This document shows, one piece after another, positions 37,901 through 47,120 of a DNA stretch of 64,000 nucleotides. The first letter of the stretch is position 1. Each line of letters starts with the position of its first letter. The notes under the pieces were generated by a model. That model searched no databases. It was not told the origin of the DNA and saw only the letters and a list, made by a program, of their open reading frames with translations. The translations under genes were made by a program, and so were the position numbers. The DNA is taken from positions 62,001-126,000 of the forward strand of contig NZ_JACCEM010000003.1 in assembly GCF_013416525.1 (NCBI RefSeq), given 5' to 3'. Origin of the DNA: Parapusillimonas granuli (GTDB taxonomy: Bacteria; Pseudomonadota; Gammaproteobacteria; Burkholderiales; Burkholderiaceae_B).

Positions 37901-39018
37901 TGGCCGATCTTTTCGACCCCATGGCCTTGCGCGGGCTGGCCCTGCCCAATCGCGTCGTCGTGTCGCCCATGTGCCAGTATTCGGCACGCGACGGCAATGC
38001 CAACGAATGGCACGTCGCCCATCTCGGCAGCCTGTCGCTGGGCGGCATGGGGCTGTTGTGCCTGGAGGCCACCGCGGTCACGCCCGAAGGCAGGATCTCG
38101 CCCGGGTGCCTGGGGCTATGGTCCGACGAAAACGAGGCCGCCATGGCGAAGCTGCTGAAGGTGATCCGGGCGGCGAGCCCGGTGAAGCTGGCCATACAGC
38201 TGGGCCACGCCGGCCGGAAGGCGTCTAGCGCGCCGCCATGGCAAGGCGGCCAGCTGCTGGCCGAAACCGAGGGCGGCTGGCGGCCCATCGGCCCGTCGGC
38301 GGTGCCGCACAAGCCCGGCGAGCCCGCGCCCGAGCAGCTGGACGCCGCCGGCCTGCGGCGCATCCGCGATGCCTTCGCGGCGGCGGCCGGGCGCGCCGTC
38401 CGGCTGGGCTTCGATGCCATCGAGCTGCATGCGGCGCACGGCTATTTGCTGCACCAGTTCCTTTCGCCGGTCTCGAACAGGCGCGGCGACGAATACGGCG
38501 GCAGCCTGGAAAACCGCATGCGCTTCCCGCTGGAGGTCTTCCGCGCGCTGCGCGCCGCGGTGCCGGACACGATGCCGGTGGGCGTTCGTTTATCGGGCAC
38601 GGATTGGCTGGACGGCGAGCCGAGCTGGACGCTGGAGCAGACGGTCGAGCTGGGCCTGCGCTTGAAGGACGCGGGCGTGGACTGGCTGGACATCTCCAGC
38701 GGCGGGGTCTCGCCGCGCCAGAAGATTCCGGTCGCGCCGGGGTATCAGGTCCATCTGGCGGAGGCGGTGAAGCGCCAAGTGGGCGTCCCGACGATGGCGG
38801 TCGGCCTGATCACGGAGCCGCGGCAGGCGCAGGACATCGTCGCGCAGGGCCGCGCGGACATGGTGGCGTTGGGGCGGGCAATGCTCTACAACCCGCGCTG
38901 GGTCTGGCACGCCGCCGCGGAACTCGGCGCGCAACTGGAGGCGCCGCCGCAGTACTGGCGCTCGCTGCCCGCGGGCTTGAATTCCATCTTTCTGAACACT
39001 GCGTTCGGGATGCGCTGA
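37900..39018 (+). CDS. namA: NADH:flavin oxidoreductase, Old Yellow Enzyme family (NamA/YqjM type)
   Basis: FMN-dependent ene-reductase of 372 aa that reduces activated C=C bonds, such as enones and nitro compounds, with NAD(P)H. YqjM-type features are C25 in VVVSPMCQYSARDG, QLGHAGRKAS, the substrate-binding histidines in ELHAAHGYLLHQFLSPVSN, and DYNP-like phosphate binding near MVALGRAMLYNPRW. Its ATG shares one base with the ntrX stop (TGATG), so it is translated in the ntrYX transcript. The frame is open further upstream only over ntrX. Confidence 0.92.
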   Translation: MADLFDPMALRGLALPNRVVVSPMCQYSARDGNANEWHVAHLGSLSLGGMGLLCLEATAVTPEGRISPGCLGLWSDENEAAMAKLLKVIRAASPVKLAIQLGHAGRKASSAPPWQGGQLLAETEGGWRPIGPSAVPHKPGEPAPEQLDAAGLRRIRDAFAAAAGRAVRLGFDAIELHAAHGYLLHQFLSPVSNRRGDEYGGSLENRMRFPLEVFRALRAAVPDTMPVGVRLSGTDWLDGEPSWTLEQTVELGLRLKDAGVDWLDISSGGVSPRQKIPVAPGYQVHLAEAVKRQVGVPTMAVGLITEPRQAQDIVAQGRADMVALGRAMLYNPRWVWHAAAELGAQLEAPPQYWRSLPAGLNSIFLNTAFGMR

Positions 39019-39050
39019 GCGGGCCGCCCGCCTTTCAGCGTTGACGAGCC

Positions 39051-40001
39051 CTAGAACTCGTCCGGCTTGCGCGGCCTGACCGTAGGCCGCGGGCCGCCCG
39101 CGTCGCCCGCCCTGCCCACCGACGAAACCGAGATGCGCGTTTCCCCCGGCGCGCGAAGCGCTGCCGAACGCCAGGCATGGCCGTAAGCGACTTCCAGGCT
39201 CAGATGGATGGTGCCGTCCTGATGCCGCTGCGCCTCCAGGGCCGTGAGCAGCCGGTTCAGCCATTGCCGGCCCGGCAGCCCGGCCCGGCGGTCCAGGCTC
39301 GGATTGCCGCCCAGGATCCGCATGTCCTCCAGCAGCTTTTCGGGCGTCCGGTAGGTCAGGGTGATGATCTCCTGGTCCATGACGGGATCCAGAAAACCGC
39401 GCCCCAGCAGCAGATCGCCGAAGTCGTGCATATCGACGAACTGCAGGGTTTCCGTCTGCAGGCCGGCTTCCGCGACGGCCGCGCGCAGTTCCGCCAAGGA
39501 GCCCGGGCCCAGGCAGGAAAACATCGCCAGGGCGCCCGGCTTCAGTATGCGCCGCCACTCCGCCAGCACGTTGTGAGGCTCGGGATGCCAGTGCAGGGCC
39601 ATGTTGGACCAGACCAGGTCCATGCTTTCCACGGGCAGGCCCGAATCGGCCATGTCGGACTCCAGGAAGCGCACGGGCGGCGTGGGCTTGTTGCGCAGCT
39701 TTTGCCAGAAGCCGGGCTTGGCGACGTAGCGTTCGCGCGCCACGTCGAGCAGCGCCTTGCAGGCGTCCTGGCCGGAATAGTCCATGTCGGGGTATTGCGC
39801 GCGCAGCGGTTCCAGCGCATGGCCGGCGCCGCAGCCGGCGTCCAGCACGTTGACCGGCTTGACGCGGATGTAGCTGAGGCGCTGCAGCATGCGCTGGGCG
39901 ATTTCGCCGTACAGGAACTGGGCCGCGTCCAGCGGACTGCGGCGGGCGAATTGCCGGCTGACATGGGATGCGCTGATGCGCAGTCGGGGAGGCTGGGACA
40001 T
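39051..40001 (-). CDS. bioC: BioC-like SAM-dependent methyltransferase
   Basis: A 316-aa class I methyltransferase with SAM site VNVLDAGCGAGHALEPL and post-motifs MDLVWSNMALHWHPEP and RRILKPGALAMFSCLG. The overall pattern (VSRQFARRSPLDAAQFLYGE at the start, WSNMALHW in the core) matches malonyl-ACP O-methyltransferase BioC, which starts pimelate formation for biotin. No other biotin gene is adjacent. The C-terminal 30 residues are Arg/Pro/Gly-rich and longer than in E. coli BioC. It is divergent from comF. Confidence 0.8.
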   Translation of the reverse strand: MSQPPRLRISASHVSRQFARRSPLDAAQFLYGEIAQRMLQRLSYIRVKPVNVLDAGCGAGHALEPLRAQYPDMDYSGQDACKALLDVARERYVAKPGFWQKLRNKPTPPVRFLESDMADSGLPVESMDLVWSNMALHWHPEPHNVLAEWRRILKPGALAMFSCLGPGSLAELRAAVAEAGLQTETLQFVDMHDFGDLLLGRGFLDPVMDQEIITLTYRTPEKLLEDMRILGGNPSLDRRAGLPGRQWLNRLLTALEAQRHQDGTIHLSLEVAYGHAWRSAALRAPGETRISVSSVGRAGDAGGPRPTVRPRKPDEF

Positions 40002-40087
40002 TTATGGCTGGCGGACGATGGCGTTGAAAGGCGATTCGTGTTCAGATGCGGGCGTAAGGCCTGGCGGCCGCAACGATAGATGTCATT

Positions 40088-40858
40088 ATGGCGTATATGA
40101 ACTTCCTGCGCGAATCGGCGGCGCCCATCGCCGCGCTCATGCGGCGCTTGCACGGCGCGTTGCCGCTCGATCCCGCCGCGCTGGCGCCCGGCCATTGCGA
40201 TCTGTGCCAGTGCGCCTCGCGTGCAAGCCGGCTATGCCCGTATTGCCGCGGCCTGGTGCTCGCGTCCATGGCGAACGGCGGCGCGCGCTGCGCGGTCTGC
40301 CGCCTGCGGCTCGACGGCCGCAAGCGCTGTCCCGACTGCCCGCCGGGCGGCTACGCCTTCGATCGCATCATCGCGGCGTTCGACTACGCCGCTCCGGGCG
40401 ACCTGCTCATCCACCAGCTCAAGAGCCGCGGCAAATTCATCAGCGCCGCCACGCTGGCCGGCCTGCTGGCCGATGCCGTCCAGGATGCGGGGCCGCCTCT
40501 GTCCAAGGCTACAATTCTCGTTTCCGTGCCCGCCGGCCGGGCCGCCGTATTGCGCCGGGGCTTCAACCCCGCCGCCGAGATCGCGCGGTCGCTGTCCCGC
40601 CGCCTGCGGCTTGCCCACCGCCCCGAGCTGCTGGTCCGGGCGCGCGACGGCGCGAGCCAGACCCGCCTGAACCGGCACGAGCGCGGCCTGCATGCGCGTG
40701 CGCTGTTCCGCTGCGCCGGCGACGTCTCCGGGCGGGACATCGCCGTGGTGGACGACGTCCTCACCACGGGCAGCACCTTGCACAGCATCGCGCTTGCCCT
40801 GAAAGAAGCGGGCGCGGCCTCGGTGTGCGGGCTGGTCGTGGCCCGCACGCCTTATTGA
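40088..40858 (+). CDS. comF: ComF-family protein
   Basis: A 256-aa protein with an N-terminal zinc-finger region (CDLCQC, CPYC, CAVC, CPDC, residues about 37-85) and a C-terminal phosphoribosyltransferase fold (DIAVVDDVLTTGSTLHSIAL). ComF/GntX proteins are needed for DNA uptake in naturally competent bacteria, where they are thought to act with the import helicase. The start may be one of the first methionines (40088 or 40097). trmL follows after 18 bases. Confidence 0.88.
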   Translation: MAYMNFLRESAAPIAALMRRLHGALPLDPAALAPGHCDLCQCASRASRLCPYCRGLVLASMANGGARCAVCRLRLDGRKRCPDCPPGGYAFDRIIAAFDYAAPGDLLIHQLKSRGKFISAATLAGLLADAVQDAGPPLSKATILVSVPAGRAAVLRRGFNPAAEIARSLSRRLRLAHRPELLVRARDGASQTRLNRHERGLHARALFRCAGDVSGRDIAVVDDVLTTGSTLHSIALALKEAGAASVCGLVVARTPY

Positions 40859-40876
40859 TTCTTTTACGGATGTTCC

Positions 40877-41347
40877 ATGTTTCATATCGTCCTGGTGTCG
40901 CCCGAAATCCCGCCGAATACGGGCAATGTGATCCGGCTGGCGGCGAATACGGGGGCGGCCCTGCATCTGGTCCGCCCTTTGGGATTCGAGCTCGAAGATA
41001 AAAAGCTCAAGCGGGCGGGGCTGGATTATCACGAATGGGCGCGGGTCCGGGTGCACGACGGCCTGCAGGCCGCCTTCGACCACATAGGCGGGGACCCCGA
41101 GCGCCGCTACGCCATGACGACCAAGGGTTCGCGCCTGATCGGCGCGGCGCTTTTGCGTCCGGGCGACGTATTCGTATTCGGGCGGGAAACCGCCGGCCTG
41201 TCGGCGGAACAGCTGGCGCTGTTTCCCGCCGCGCAGCGCCTGCGGCTGCCCATGCTGCCCGCGCAGCGCAGCCTCAATCTGTCCAATGCGGTCGCGGTGA
41301 CCGTTTACGAGGCATGGCGGCAGGCGGGCTACCAGGGCGCGGTCTAG
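40877..41347 (+). CDS. trmL: tRNA (cytidine/uridine-34 2'-O)-methyltransferase TrmL
   Basis: SPOUT methyltransferase (156 aa) that methylates the ribose of the wobble nucleotide in tRNA-Leu isoacceptors. Knot-fold motifs are [28 protein letters not shown] and [20 protein letters not shown]. Length matches E. coli TrmL (157 aa). It sits 18 bases after comF and converges with the Bug protein gene. Confidence 0.93.
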   Translation: MFHIVLVSPEIPPNTGNVIRLAANTGAALHLVRPLGFELEDKKLKRAGLDYHEWARVRVHDGLQAAFDHIGGDPERRYAMTTKGSRLIGAALLRPGDVFVFGRETAGLSAEQLALFPAAQRLRLPMLPAQRSLNLSNAVAVTVYEAWRQAGYQGAV

Positions 41348-41358
41348 GGGCTCAGGGC

Positions 41359-42354
41359 CTAGTCCAGCGACAATCCCAGGCGGTTGATGACCTCGTCCCA
41401 GCGCTTCTTTTCATTGACCACCAGCGCGGTCAACTCCTCGGGCGTGGAGGCCGCCGGGGTGAAATAAAGCGCCGCCATCTTCGCCTTGACCTCGTCGCGC
41501 TCGATGACTTTGCGGATGGCCGCGTTCAGCTTCCGGACGATGTCGTCCGGCGTGCCGGCGGGCACGAAGATGGCGTCCCAGGAAATCGATTCGAAGTCCT
41601 TGAAGCCTTGCTCGGCCATGGTGGGCAGGCCCGGCAGCACGTCGCTGGGCTGCAGGCTGGTGATGCCCAGGATTTTCGCCTTGCCCGCCTTCACCTGGCT
41701 CATCGCGATGCCGGGCACCATGAATCCGGCCTGGATGTCGCCCGCGAGAATGGACGTGATGATTTGCGGGAAGCCGGTATAGGGGATTTGCTGCAGCTTG
41801 ATGCCGGCCTGGTGTTCCAGCATGGCCATCGCCAGGTGCGAGGAACTGCCCGGGCCCACCGTGCCGTAGTTCAGCTCGCCGGGCTTGCTTTTCGCCATGG
41901 CGACGAATTCCTGCGCGTTGCCGGCGGGCGAGCCGGCCGGCACCACCAGCACGTTCGGGCTGGTGCCGACCAGGGTGATGGGCGCCAGGTCCTTCAAGGG
42001 GTCATAGCCCAGCGTCTTCTTGTACAGCGTCGGCGCGGTCACCATGGGCCCGTTGATGGTCAGCAGGATGGTGTAGCCGTCGGGCTTGGCCTTGCTGGCG
42101 AAGCGCGTGCCGATGTTCCCGCCGGCGCCGGGCTTGTTGTCGACCACGATGGGCTGGCCGAGATCCGCCGACAGGGGTTCCGCGATCGCCCGCGCCAGGA
42201 TGTCGGGCGACGAGCCGGCGGGGAAGGGGACGACCATCTGGATGGGGCGGTCGGGCCAAGCGGCCTGGGCGGCGGCGGATGCGGCGAGCAGTCCGGCGGC
42301 CGCCAGGCCCAGGAGGGACGCGCGCAGGCGGCGCGTGGAAAGAGAGCGAGACAT
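41359..42354 (-). CDS. Bug/TctC-family periplasmic solute-binding protein
   Basis: Second Bug protein of the window (331 aa). A signal peptide of about 32 residues with a cleavage site after AAAQAA is followed by WPDRPIQMVVPFPAGSSPD, VVDNKPGAGGNIGTR and LPGLPTMAEQGFKDFE. The start at 42354 was chosen because GAGGA lies at the right distance upstream and the signal peptide begins there; the 52 codons before it are not conserved. It stands downstream of gpsA on the same strand without membrane partners. The ligand is unknown. Confidence 0.92.
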   Translation of the reverse strand: MSRSLSTRRLRASLLGLAAAGLLAASAAAQAAWPDRPIQMVVPFPAGSSPDILARAIAEPLSADLGQPIVVDNKPGAGGNIGTRFASKAKPDGYTILLTINGPMVTAPTLYKKTLGYDPLKDLAPITLVGTSPNVLVVPAGSPAGNAQEFVAMAKSKPGELNYGTVGPGSSSHLAMAMLEHQAGIKLQQIPYTGFPQIITSILAGDIQAGFMVPGIAMSQVKAGKAKILGITSLQPSDVLPGLPTMAEQGFKDFESISWDAIFVPAGTPDDIVRKLNAAIRKVIERDEVKAKMAALYFTPAASTPEELTALVVNEKKRWDEVINRLGLSLD

Positions 42355-42382
42355 GGGATTCCTCTTTGCAGAAAAAAGATGC

Positions 42383-43441
42383 CTATCGCGGAGCGAGCGG
42401 CGATTCGGATCGCGCGACACGGGACAGCAGGCCGGTGACCGCCTCCTGTGGCGCAAGCCCTTCGAATAATACCTGGCACACGACCTCGGTGATGGGCAGG
42501 TCGACGCCATGGCGCCGCCCGAGGTCTCTTGCCGCCTGGGCGCAGCGCACGCCTTCGGCGGTCATGCCGCCGGCCAGGATGTCGTCCAGCCGGCGCCCCT
42601 GCCCGATAGCCAGGCCGACCTGCCGGTTGCGGGACAGGGCGCCGGTGGCCGTCAGGACCAGGTCGCCCAGGCCCGTCAGGCCGGAAAAGGTTTCCGCCTG
42701 GCCGCCGAGGGCGACGCCCAGCCGCTGCATTTCGGCCAGCCCGCGGGTGATGAGGGCGGCGCGCGCGTTGGTGCCGAGCTCGAGGCCGTCGGCGATGCCG
42801 CAGGCGATGGCCATGATGTTCTTGAGGGCGCCGCCGACCTCCACGCCGATGATGTCTTCGCTGTTGTAGATGCGCGCGCTGCCGCCGTGCAGGGCGGCCG
42901 TGACCGCCTGGACGGTGCGCGCTGCGCGGGTGGCGATGGTCAGCGCCACGGGCAGGCCGCGGGCGACCTCGTGCGCGAACGACGGCCCCGACAGCACGCC
43001 CAGCCCGATGGCGGGCAGGTCCTTGAATGCGGCTTGCGCGATTTCATGGGGCAGCTCGCCGGTCTCCGGCTGGAAGCCCTTGCAGGTCCAGACGACGCTC
43101 AGGCCGGCATGGGGAAGATGCCGCAATGCGTCGGCGAGCCGGCGGCAGGTGTCGCGCAGGCCGGCCACCGGAACGCCCAGCACGATGAGCCCGCGCGCCG
43201 GGTCGGCGCAGGCATGCCCCAGGGCATGGCCGAAGTCGGACGTGGCTTCCAGCGTTTCGGGCAGCGCGATGCCGGGCAGGTATCGGTCGTTGCGGCGCGT
43301 GCTTTGAATGGCGAGCGCCAGCGCCGGATCGCGGGCCCAGAGCAGCGCGCCGGCCTGTTTGCAGGCCAGCGCCGCCAGCGCGGTGCCCCAGCTGCCCGCG
43401 CCGATGACGGCGACGCGAATGGTCGGGGAGGCGGCGCTCAT
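42383..43441 (-). CDS. gpsA: Glycerol-3-phosphate dehydrogenase [NAD(P)+]
   Basis: Reduces dihydroxyacetone phosphate to sn-glycerol-3-phosphate for phospholipid synthesis. The protein has 352 aa with an N-terminal NAD(P) fold ([16 protein letters not shown]), [14 protein letters not shown], the catalytic-lysine region [20 protein letters not shown], and [20 protein letters not shown]. It follows secB by 21 bases in the order rhodanese-grxC-secB-gpsA that is common in proteobacteria. Confidence 0.95.
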   Translation of the reverse strand: MSAASPTIRVAVIGAGSWGTALAALACKQAGALLWARDPALALAIQSTRRNDRYLPGIALPETLEATSDFGHALGHACADPARGLIVLGVPVAGLRDTCRRLADALRHLPHAGLSVVWTCKGFQPETGELPHEIAQAAFKDLPAIGLGVLSGPSFAHEVARGLPVALTIATRAARTVQAVTAALHGGSARIYNSEDIIGVEVGGALKNIMAIACGIADGLELGTNARAALITRGLAEMQRLGVALGGQAETFSGLTGLGDLVLTATGALSRNRQVGLAIGQGRRLDDILAGGMTAEGVRCAQAARDLGRRHGVDLPITEVVCQVLFEGLAPQEAVTGLLSRVARSESPLAPR

Positions 43442-43462
43442 GCGCAGGCAGCCATCGGCCGG

Positions 43463-43978
43463 TTACTGGCGTGTGGCGCCGGGAGGCAGGATGATGCCGG
43501 AATCCTGCTGCTTCTGTTCTTCGGCGAGCTGGGCGATGCGCTGTTCGTACAGGGCCTGGAAATTGACTTCGGCCAAGTGCAGCGCCGGCAGCGAGGTGCG
43601 GTTGATGGCGTCGGCCACGTTGGCGCGCAGATAGGGGTAGAGCATGGTGGGGCAGACGATGCCGATCAGGGGATCGAGCTGTTCGGCCGGGATGTTGGAG
43701 GCTTCGAAGATGCCCGCCTGCGTGGCTTCGACGAGATACAGGACCTTGTCCTGGATGCGGGTGGTCACGGTGGCGGTGACGGTGGCCTCGAAAATGGTTT
43801 CCGCCAGGCGCTGGCCGCCGACGTTGATCGATACTTCGACGGTGGGGCCTTCCTGCTCGAGGAAGATCTCGGGCGCATTGGGCATCTCGACCGACAAGTC
43901 CTTGATGTAGGTGCGCTGCAGGCTGAAGCTGGGATCCCGGCTGGCTTGCTGGTCGTGGCTGTTCTGGTTCTCGGCCAT
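43463..43978 (-). CDS. secB: Protein-export chaperone SecB
   Basis: Tetrameric chaperone (171 aa) that keeps secretory preproteins unfolded and hands them to SecA. Conserved stretches are FSLQRTYIKDLSVEMPNAP near the start, VSINVGGQRL, and the C-terminal signature RTSLPALHLAEVNFQALYEQ. Slightly longer than E. coli SecB (155 aa) because of polar, acidic ends. It lies between grxC and gpsA. Confidence 0.95.
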   Translation of the reverse strand: MAENQNSHDQQASRDPSFSLQRTYIKDLSVEMPNAPEIFLEQEGPTVEVSINVGGQRLAETIFEATVTATVTTRIQDKVLYLVEATQAGIFEASNIPAEQLDPLIGIVCPTMLYPYLRANVADAINRTSLPALHLAEVNFQALYEQRIAQLAEEQKQQDSGIILPPGATRQ

Positions 43979-44051
43979 GGTTGTGTCCTGATTAGAATGA
44001 GGTGAAGCGTAAGTGTAAGCCTAGGGCCTGGGGGTGTTGAGCGCCCGCCGG

Positions 44052-44309
44052 CTAGCTTGCCAGCAGGGGCAGCAGGCCGTTGGCGCGGTCCAGCGCGGCC
44101 AGGTCGTCGTAGCCGCCGACATGGGTCTCGCCGATATAGATCTGGGGTACGGTCCGGCGGCCGGTGCGTTCCATCATGATGGCGCGCTGGCTCGGATCCA
44201 GGTCGATGCGGATTTTCTGGATTTCGCTGACGCCGCGCTGCTTCAGGAGCATTTCGGCGCGTACGCAATACGGGCAGACTGCGGTGCAGTACATCGTTAC
44301 GGTAGCCAT
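44052..44309 (-). CDS. grxC: Glutaredoxin 3
   Basis: Small glutathione-dependent thiol oxidoreductase (85 aa) with redox site C12-P-Y-C15, cis-proline in TVPQIYIG and the glutathione-binding GGYDDL. It lies 25 bases after the rhodanese gene and 73 bases before secB, a conserved neighbourhood. Confidence 0.95.
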   Translation of the reverse strand: MATVTMYCTAVCPYCVRAEMLLKQRGVSEIQKIRIDLDPSQRAIMMERTGRRTVPQIYIGETHVGGYDDLAALDRANGLLPLLAS

Positions 44310-44334
44310 GGGATTCCTTTACAGGTGCAAGAAG

Positions 44335-44745
44335 TCAGTTCTTTTTGGTCAGCGGCAGGCCGGCCTGCAGCCATGCGCGCAAGCCGCCTTCCAGGCTGAC
44401 CGCGCCGGCGTGGCCCTCTTTGCGCAGGGTTGCGGCGGCCCGGACGGACTCGCGGCCCTGGTCGCAGACTATGATGAGGGGTTTGTCCTTGGGCAGCGTG
44501 GCGTGCTTGGCGGGGATGTCGGCAGTGGGCATATTGCGTGCCTGCGGTATGCTGCCGAGCTTGAAGGCTTCGGCGCTGCGCACGTCGATGAACACGCCCT
44601 GCTGGTCGTTCGCCAGCTTGACGGCCTCGTGGACGCCCACGGCTTTGGAACCGCCCTTCAACAGGCTGGGCAAGGCCAGCATGACCGCGGCGGCGATGGC
44701 GATGAAGACGAGGATGAGGTTGTTCTGGTCAAGAAAAAAGTCCAC
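44335..44745 (-). CDS. Membrane-anchored rhodanese-like protein (YibN type)
   Basis: A 136-aa protein with one N-terminal membrane helix (residues about 9-29, NLILVFIAIAAAVMLALPSL) and a rhodanese domain with active-site C94 in IIVCDQGRES. It probably carries out sulfur transfer or thiol chemistry at the inner membrane; the acceptor is unknown. First gene of the rhodanese-grxC-secB-gpsA group and divergent from gpmA across 89 bases. That gap is A/T-rich, with TATAAA at 44792-44797 as a possible gpmA -10 element but no convincing -35. Confidence 0.88.
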   Translation of the reverse strand: MDFFLDQNNLILVFIAIAAAVMLALPSLLKGGSKAVGVHEAVKLANDQQGVFIDVRSAEAFKLGSIPQARNMPTADIPAKHATLPKDKPLIIVCDQGRESVRAAATLRKEGHAGAVSLEGGLRAWLQAGLPLTKKN

Positions 44746-44834
44746 GATGTATCCCGAATAGGCCTTTGGAAAATAGGCTGATTGCGGGGATTATAAAATG
44801 GACGAAGAATTTCAACTTTTAGGCGATTTTTACC

Positions 44835-45584
44835 ATGCATAAACTTGTTCTGATGCGCCATGGCGAAAGCCAGTGGAATCTTGAAAACCGCTTCACCGGC
44901 TGGACGGACGTCGATCTGACCGACGCCGGCCGCGAGCAGGCGCGCCTGGCGGGCGAACTGCTCAAGGAAAAGGGATTCGAATTCGACCTGGCGTATTCGT
45001 CCGTGCTGAAGCGCGCCATTCGCACTCTGTGGATCGCGCTCGACGCCATGGATGCCATGTACACGCCGGTCGGGCTCAGCTGGCGGCTGAACGAACGGCA
45101 CTACGGCGCGCTGCAGGGGCTCAACAAGTCGGAAACCGCCGCGAAGTTCGGCGACGAACAGGTGCTGATCTGGCGCCGCGCCTACGCCATCGCGCCCGAT
45201 CCGCTCGATCTCGACGACCCGCGCCATCCGCGCTTCGACCGGCGCTACGCCAAGATCGGCGCCGACAAGCTGCCCGCCACGGAATGCCTGAAGGACACCG
45301 TGGCGCGCGTGCTGCCCTTCTGGAACGAGTCCATCGCCCCCGCCATACGCGCCGGCCGCCGCGTGCTGGTGGCCGCGCACGGCAACAGCCTGCGCGCGCT
45401 CATCAAGCACCTCGACGGCATTTCCGACGACGACATCGTGCACCTGAACATCCCCACCGGCCAGCCCCTCGTCTACGAGCTGGACGAGGACTTGCGCCCG
45501 GTCCGGCACTACTATCTCGGCGATCCCGCCGAGATCGAGGCCGCGATGGCGGCCGTGGCCAACCAGGGCAAGGCGGCCAAGTAA
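44835..45584 (+). CDS. gpmA: 2,3-bisphosphoglycerate-dependent phosphoglycerate mutase
   Basis: Interconverts 3- and 2-phosphoglycerate in glycolysis and gluconeogenesis. The protein has 249 aa with phospho-histidine motif [10 protein letters not shown] (H9), [35 protein letters not shown] and the second histidine in [17 protein letters not shown]. Size matches E. coli GpmA (250 aa). envC begins 3 bases after its stop. Confidence 0.96.
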   Translation: MHKLVLMRHGESQWNLENRFTGWTDVDLTDAGREQARLAGELLKEKGFEFDLAYSSVLKRAIRTLWIALDAMDAMYTPVGLSWRLNERHYGALQGLNKSETAAKFGDEQVLIWRRAYAIAPDPLDLDDPRHPRFDRRYAKIGADKLPATECLKDTVARVLPFWNESIAPAIRAGRRVLVAAHGNSLRALIKHLDGISDDDIVHLNIPTGQPLVYELDEDLRPVRHYYLGDPAEIEAAMAAVANQGKAAK

Positions 45585-45587
45585 ATC

Positions 45588-47060
45588 ATGCGGATCGCGG
45601 CCGGTCTCCTGGTGCTCGCCTTCTGGATGGGGGCGGCCGCGGGCGCGGAGCCGACGCTGGCCGAAAAACAGGCGGCGGCCAAAAAGCAGCAGGCCGAGCT
45701 GCGCGAGCGGATCGAGCAACTGCAAAAGGAAATAGATGGCCAGGAGTCCTCGCGCCGCGATGCGGCCAGCGAGCTGAAAGAATCGGAATCGGCCATTTCC
45801 GCCATCAACCGGCGGCTGGCCGAACTCTCCGAGAGCCGCCGGCATGCCGAGAACGAACTGAAGGACCTGGCCAAGCAGACCGAAGAACAGCAGCGTCTGC
45901 TGGCCAAGCGACGTCACGAGCTCGGCGAGCAGCTGCGCGCCCAGTACGCCGGCGGCCTGTCTCCCTGGGCCGCCCTGCTGTCGGGCGACGACCCGCAGCA
46001 GATCGGGCGGGACTTGAGCTATCTGGGCTATGTCACCCGGGCGCAGGCGGCGGCGGTGCAGGCCGTGCGCGAGGCGCTGGCCCGCCTGGAAGGCCTGCGG
46101 CAGCGCACCGAGACCGGCCGGAAAGAGCTGGCGCGCCTGGTGGAGGAAACCTCCGAGCAAAAGGCCTCGCTGGAGAAACAGACCGAGGAAAGGCGCAAGG
46201 TGCTGGCCCGCATCGAATCGCGCCTCGCCGAACAGCGCGGCCAGGCCGAGCGCCTGGCGCGCAATGACGCCCGCCTGGGCAATCTGGTCGCCGGCCTCGA
46301 AAAAGCCATCATCCGGCAGGCCGAAGAGGCCAGGATCGCCGAAGAAAAACGCAAGGCCGAAGCGGCCCGGCGCGCCGCCGAACTCGCGCGCCGGCGCGAG
46401 GCCGCGCGCAAGGCCGAGGAAGAAGCGCGCATCGCCCAGGCGCGCGCCCAGCGCGAACGCGAGCGCCAGGAAGCCGAGCAGGCCCGGCTGCAGGTGGAAC
46501 AGGCCCGGGAAGAGGCGAAGCGGGCGGAACAGGCCGAACGCGCGGAGCTGGCGGCGCGCACGGAGCAGGCGGAACGCGCGGAACAGGCGCAGCAGGCGGA
46601 GCGTGCGAGACAGGCCGAGGCGGCGCGCGAACCGGCGAGCCGGCCGGCCCGTGCGGAACCTTCCGGGGGGTTCAAGGGTCTACGCAAGGGGCTGCCATAT
46701 CCCGTGCGGGGGGAGGTGCTCGGCCGCTTCGGCGCGCAGCGGCCCGACGGCGGGCTGTGGCGGGGCATCGTGCTGCGCTCCCCGGAAGGAACGGCGGTGC
46801 GCGCCATCGAGGCGGGCAGGGTGGTCTATGCGAGCTGGCTCAGCGGCTTCGGCAACATCATGATCGTCGATCATGGCGCCAAGTTCCTGAGCGTCTACGC
46901 CTATAACCAGAGCCTGCTCAAGCAGGTGGGCGACATCGTCCACGGCGGCGACACCATCGCCACCGTGGGCGCCACCGGCGGGCAGGTCGACCCGGGTCTA
47001 TACTTTGAAATCCGGCACCAGGGCACCCCTGTGAATCCCCTGCTTTGGTTGAAGCCGTAA
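45588..47060 (+). CDS. envC: Murein hydrolase activator EnvC
   Basis: Periplasmic activator of the cell-division amidases (490 aa). A signal peptide with cleavage near AAAGA precedes long coiled coils (residues about 20-330). An Arg/Ala/Glu/Gln-rich low-complexity tract follows (about 305-355, many AEQAE and AER units), then a C-terminal LytM/M23 domain (385-488). The LytM metal ligands are lost: the usual HxGID site reads WRGIVL, YGH reads YAY and HFE reads YFE. This degenerate state is characteristic of EnvC, which activates rather than cuts. The gpmA-envC-ctpA order is common in this class. Confidence 0.92.
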   Translation: MRIAAGLLVLAFWMGAAAGAEPTLAEKQAAAKKQQAELRERIEQLQKEIDGQESSRRDAASELKESESAISAINRRLAELSESRRHAENELKDLAKQTEEQQRLLAKRRHELGEQLRAQYAGGLSPWAALLSGDDPQQIGRDLSYLGYVTRAQAAAVQAVREALARLEGLRQRTETGRKELARLVEETSEQKASLEKQTEERRKVLARIESRLAEQRGQAERLARNDARLGNLVAGLEKAIIRQAEEARIAEEKRKAEAARRAAELARRREAARKAEEEARIAQARAQRERERQEAEQARLQVEQAREEAKRAEQAERAELAARTEQAERAEQAQQAERARQAEAAREPASRPARAEPSGGFKGLRKGLPYPVRGEVLGRFGAQRPDGGLWRGIVLRSPEGTAVRAIEAGRVVYASWLSGFGNIMIVDHGAKFLSVYAYNQSLLKQVGDIVHGGDTIATVGATGGQVDPGLYFEIRHQGTPVNPLLWLKP

Positions 47061-47075
47061 TTTCGTTACTATTTA

Positions 47076-47100
47076 CCTGATGCCGCCGGCATCGGGTTTT
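47076..47100 (+). terminator. Rho-independent terminator-like hairpin after envC
   Basis: CCTGATGCC (47076-47084) pairs with GGCATCGGG (47088-47096), 9 pairs with one G-T, around a 3-base loop. TTTTGTCTTT follows. It lies 16 bases after the envC stop and 25 bases before the ctpA start, so it may end or reduce the gpmA-envC transcript before ctpA. Confidence 0.6.
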
Positions 47101-47120
47101 GTCTTTCATCAGGAACGTGC

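Noticed and set aside
40088-41347. comF-trmL as a mobile or horizontally acquired patch
   Set aside because: Base composition and codon use match the neighbours, and both are common core genes.
46526-46620. Possible CRISPR-like or minisatellite array
   Set aside because: The short repeats are codons of an Ala/Glu/Gln-rich stretch inside envC; there are no spacers of regular length.
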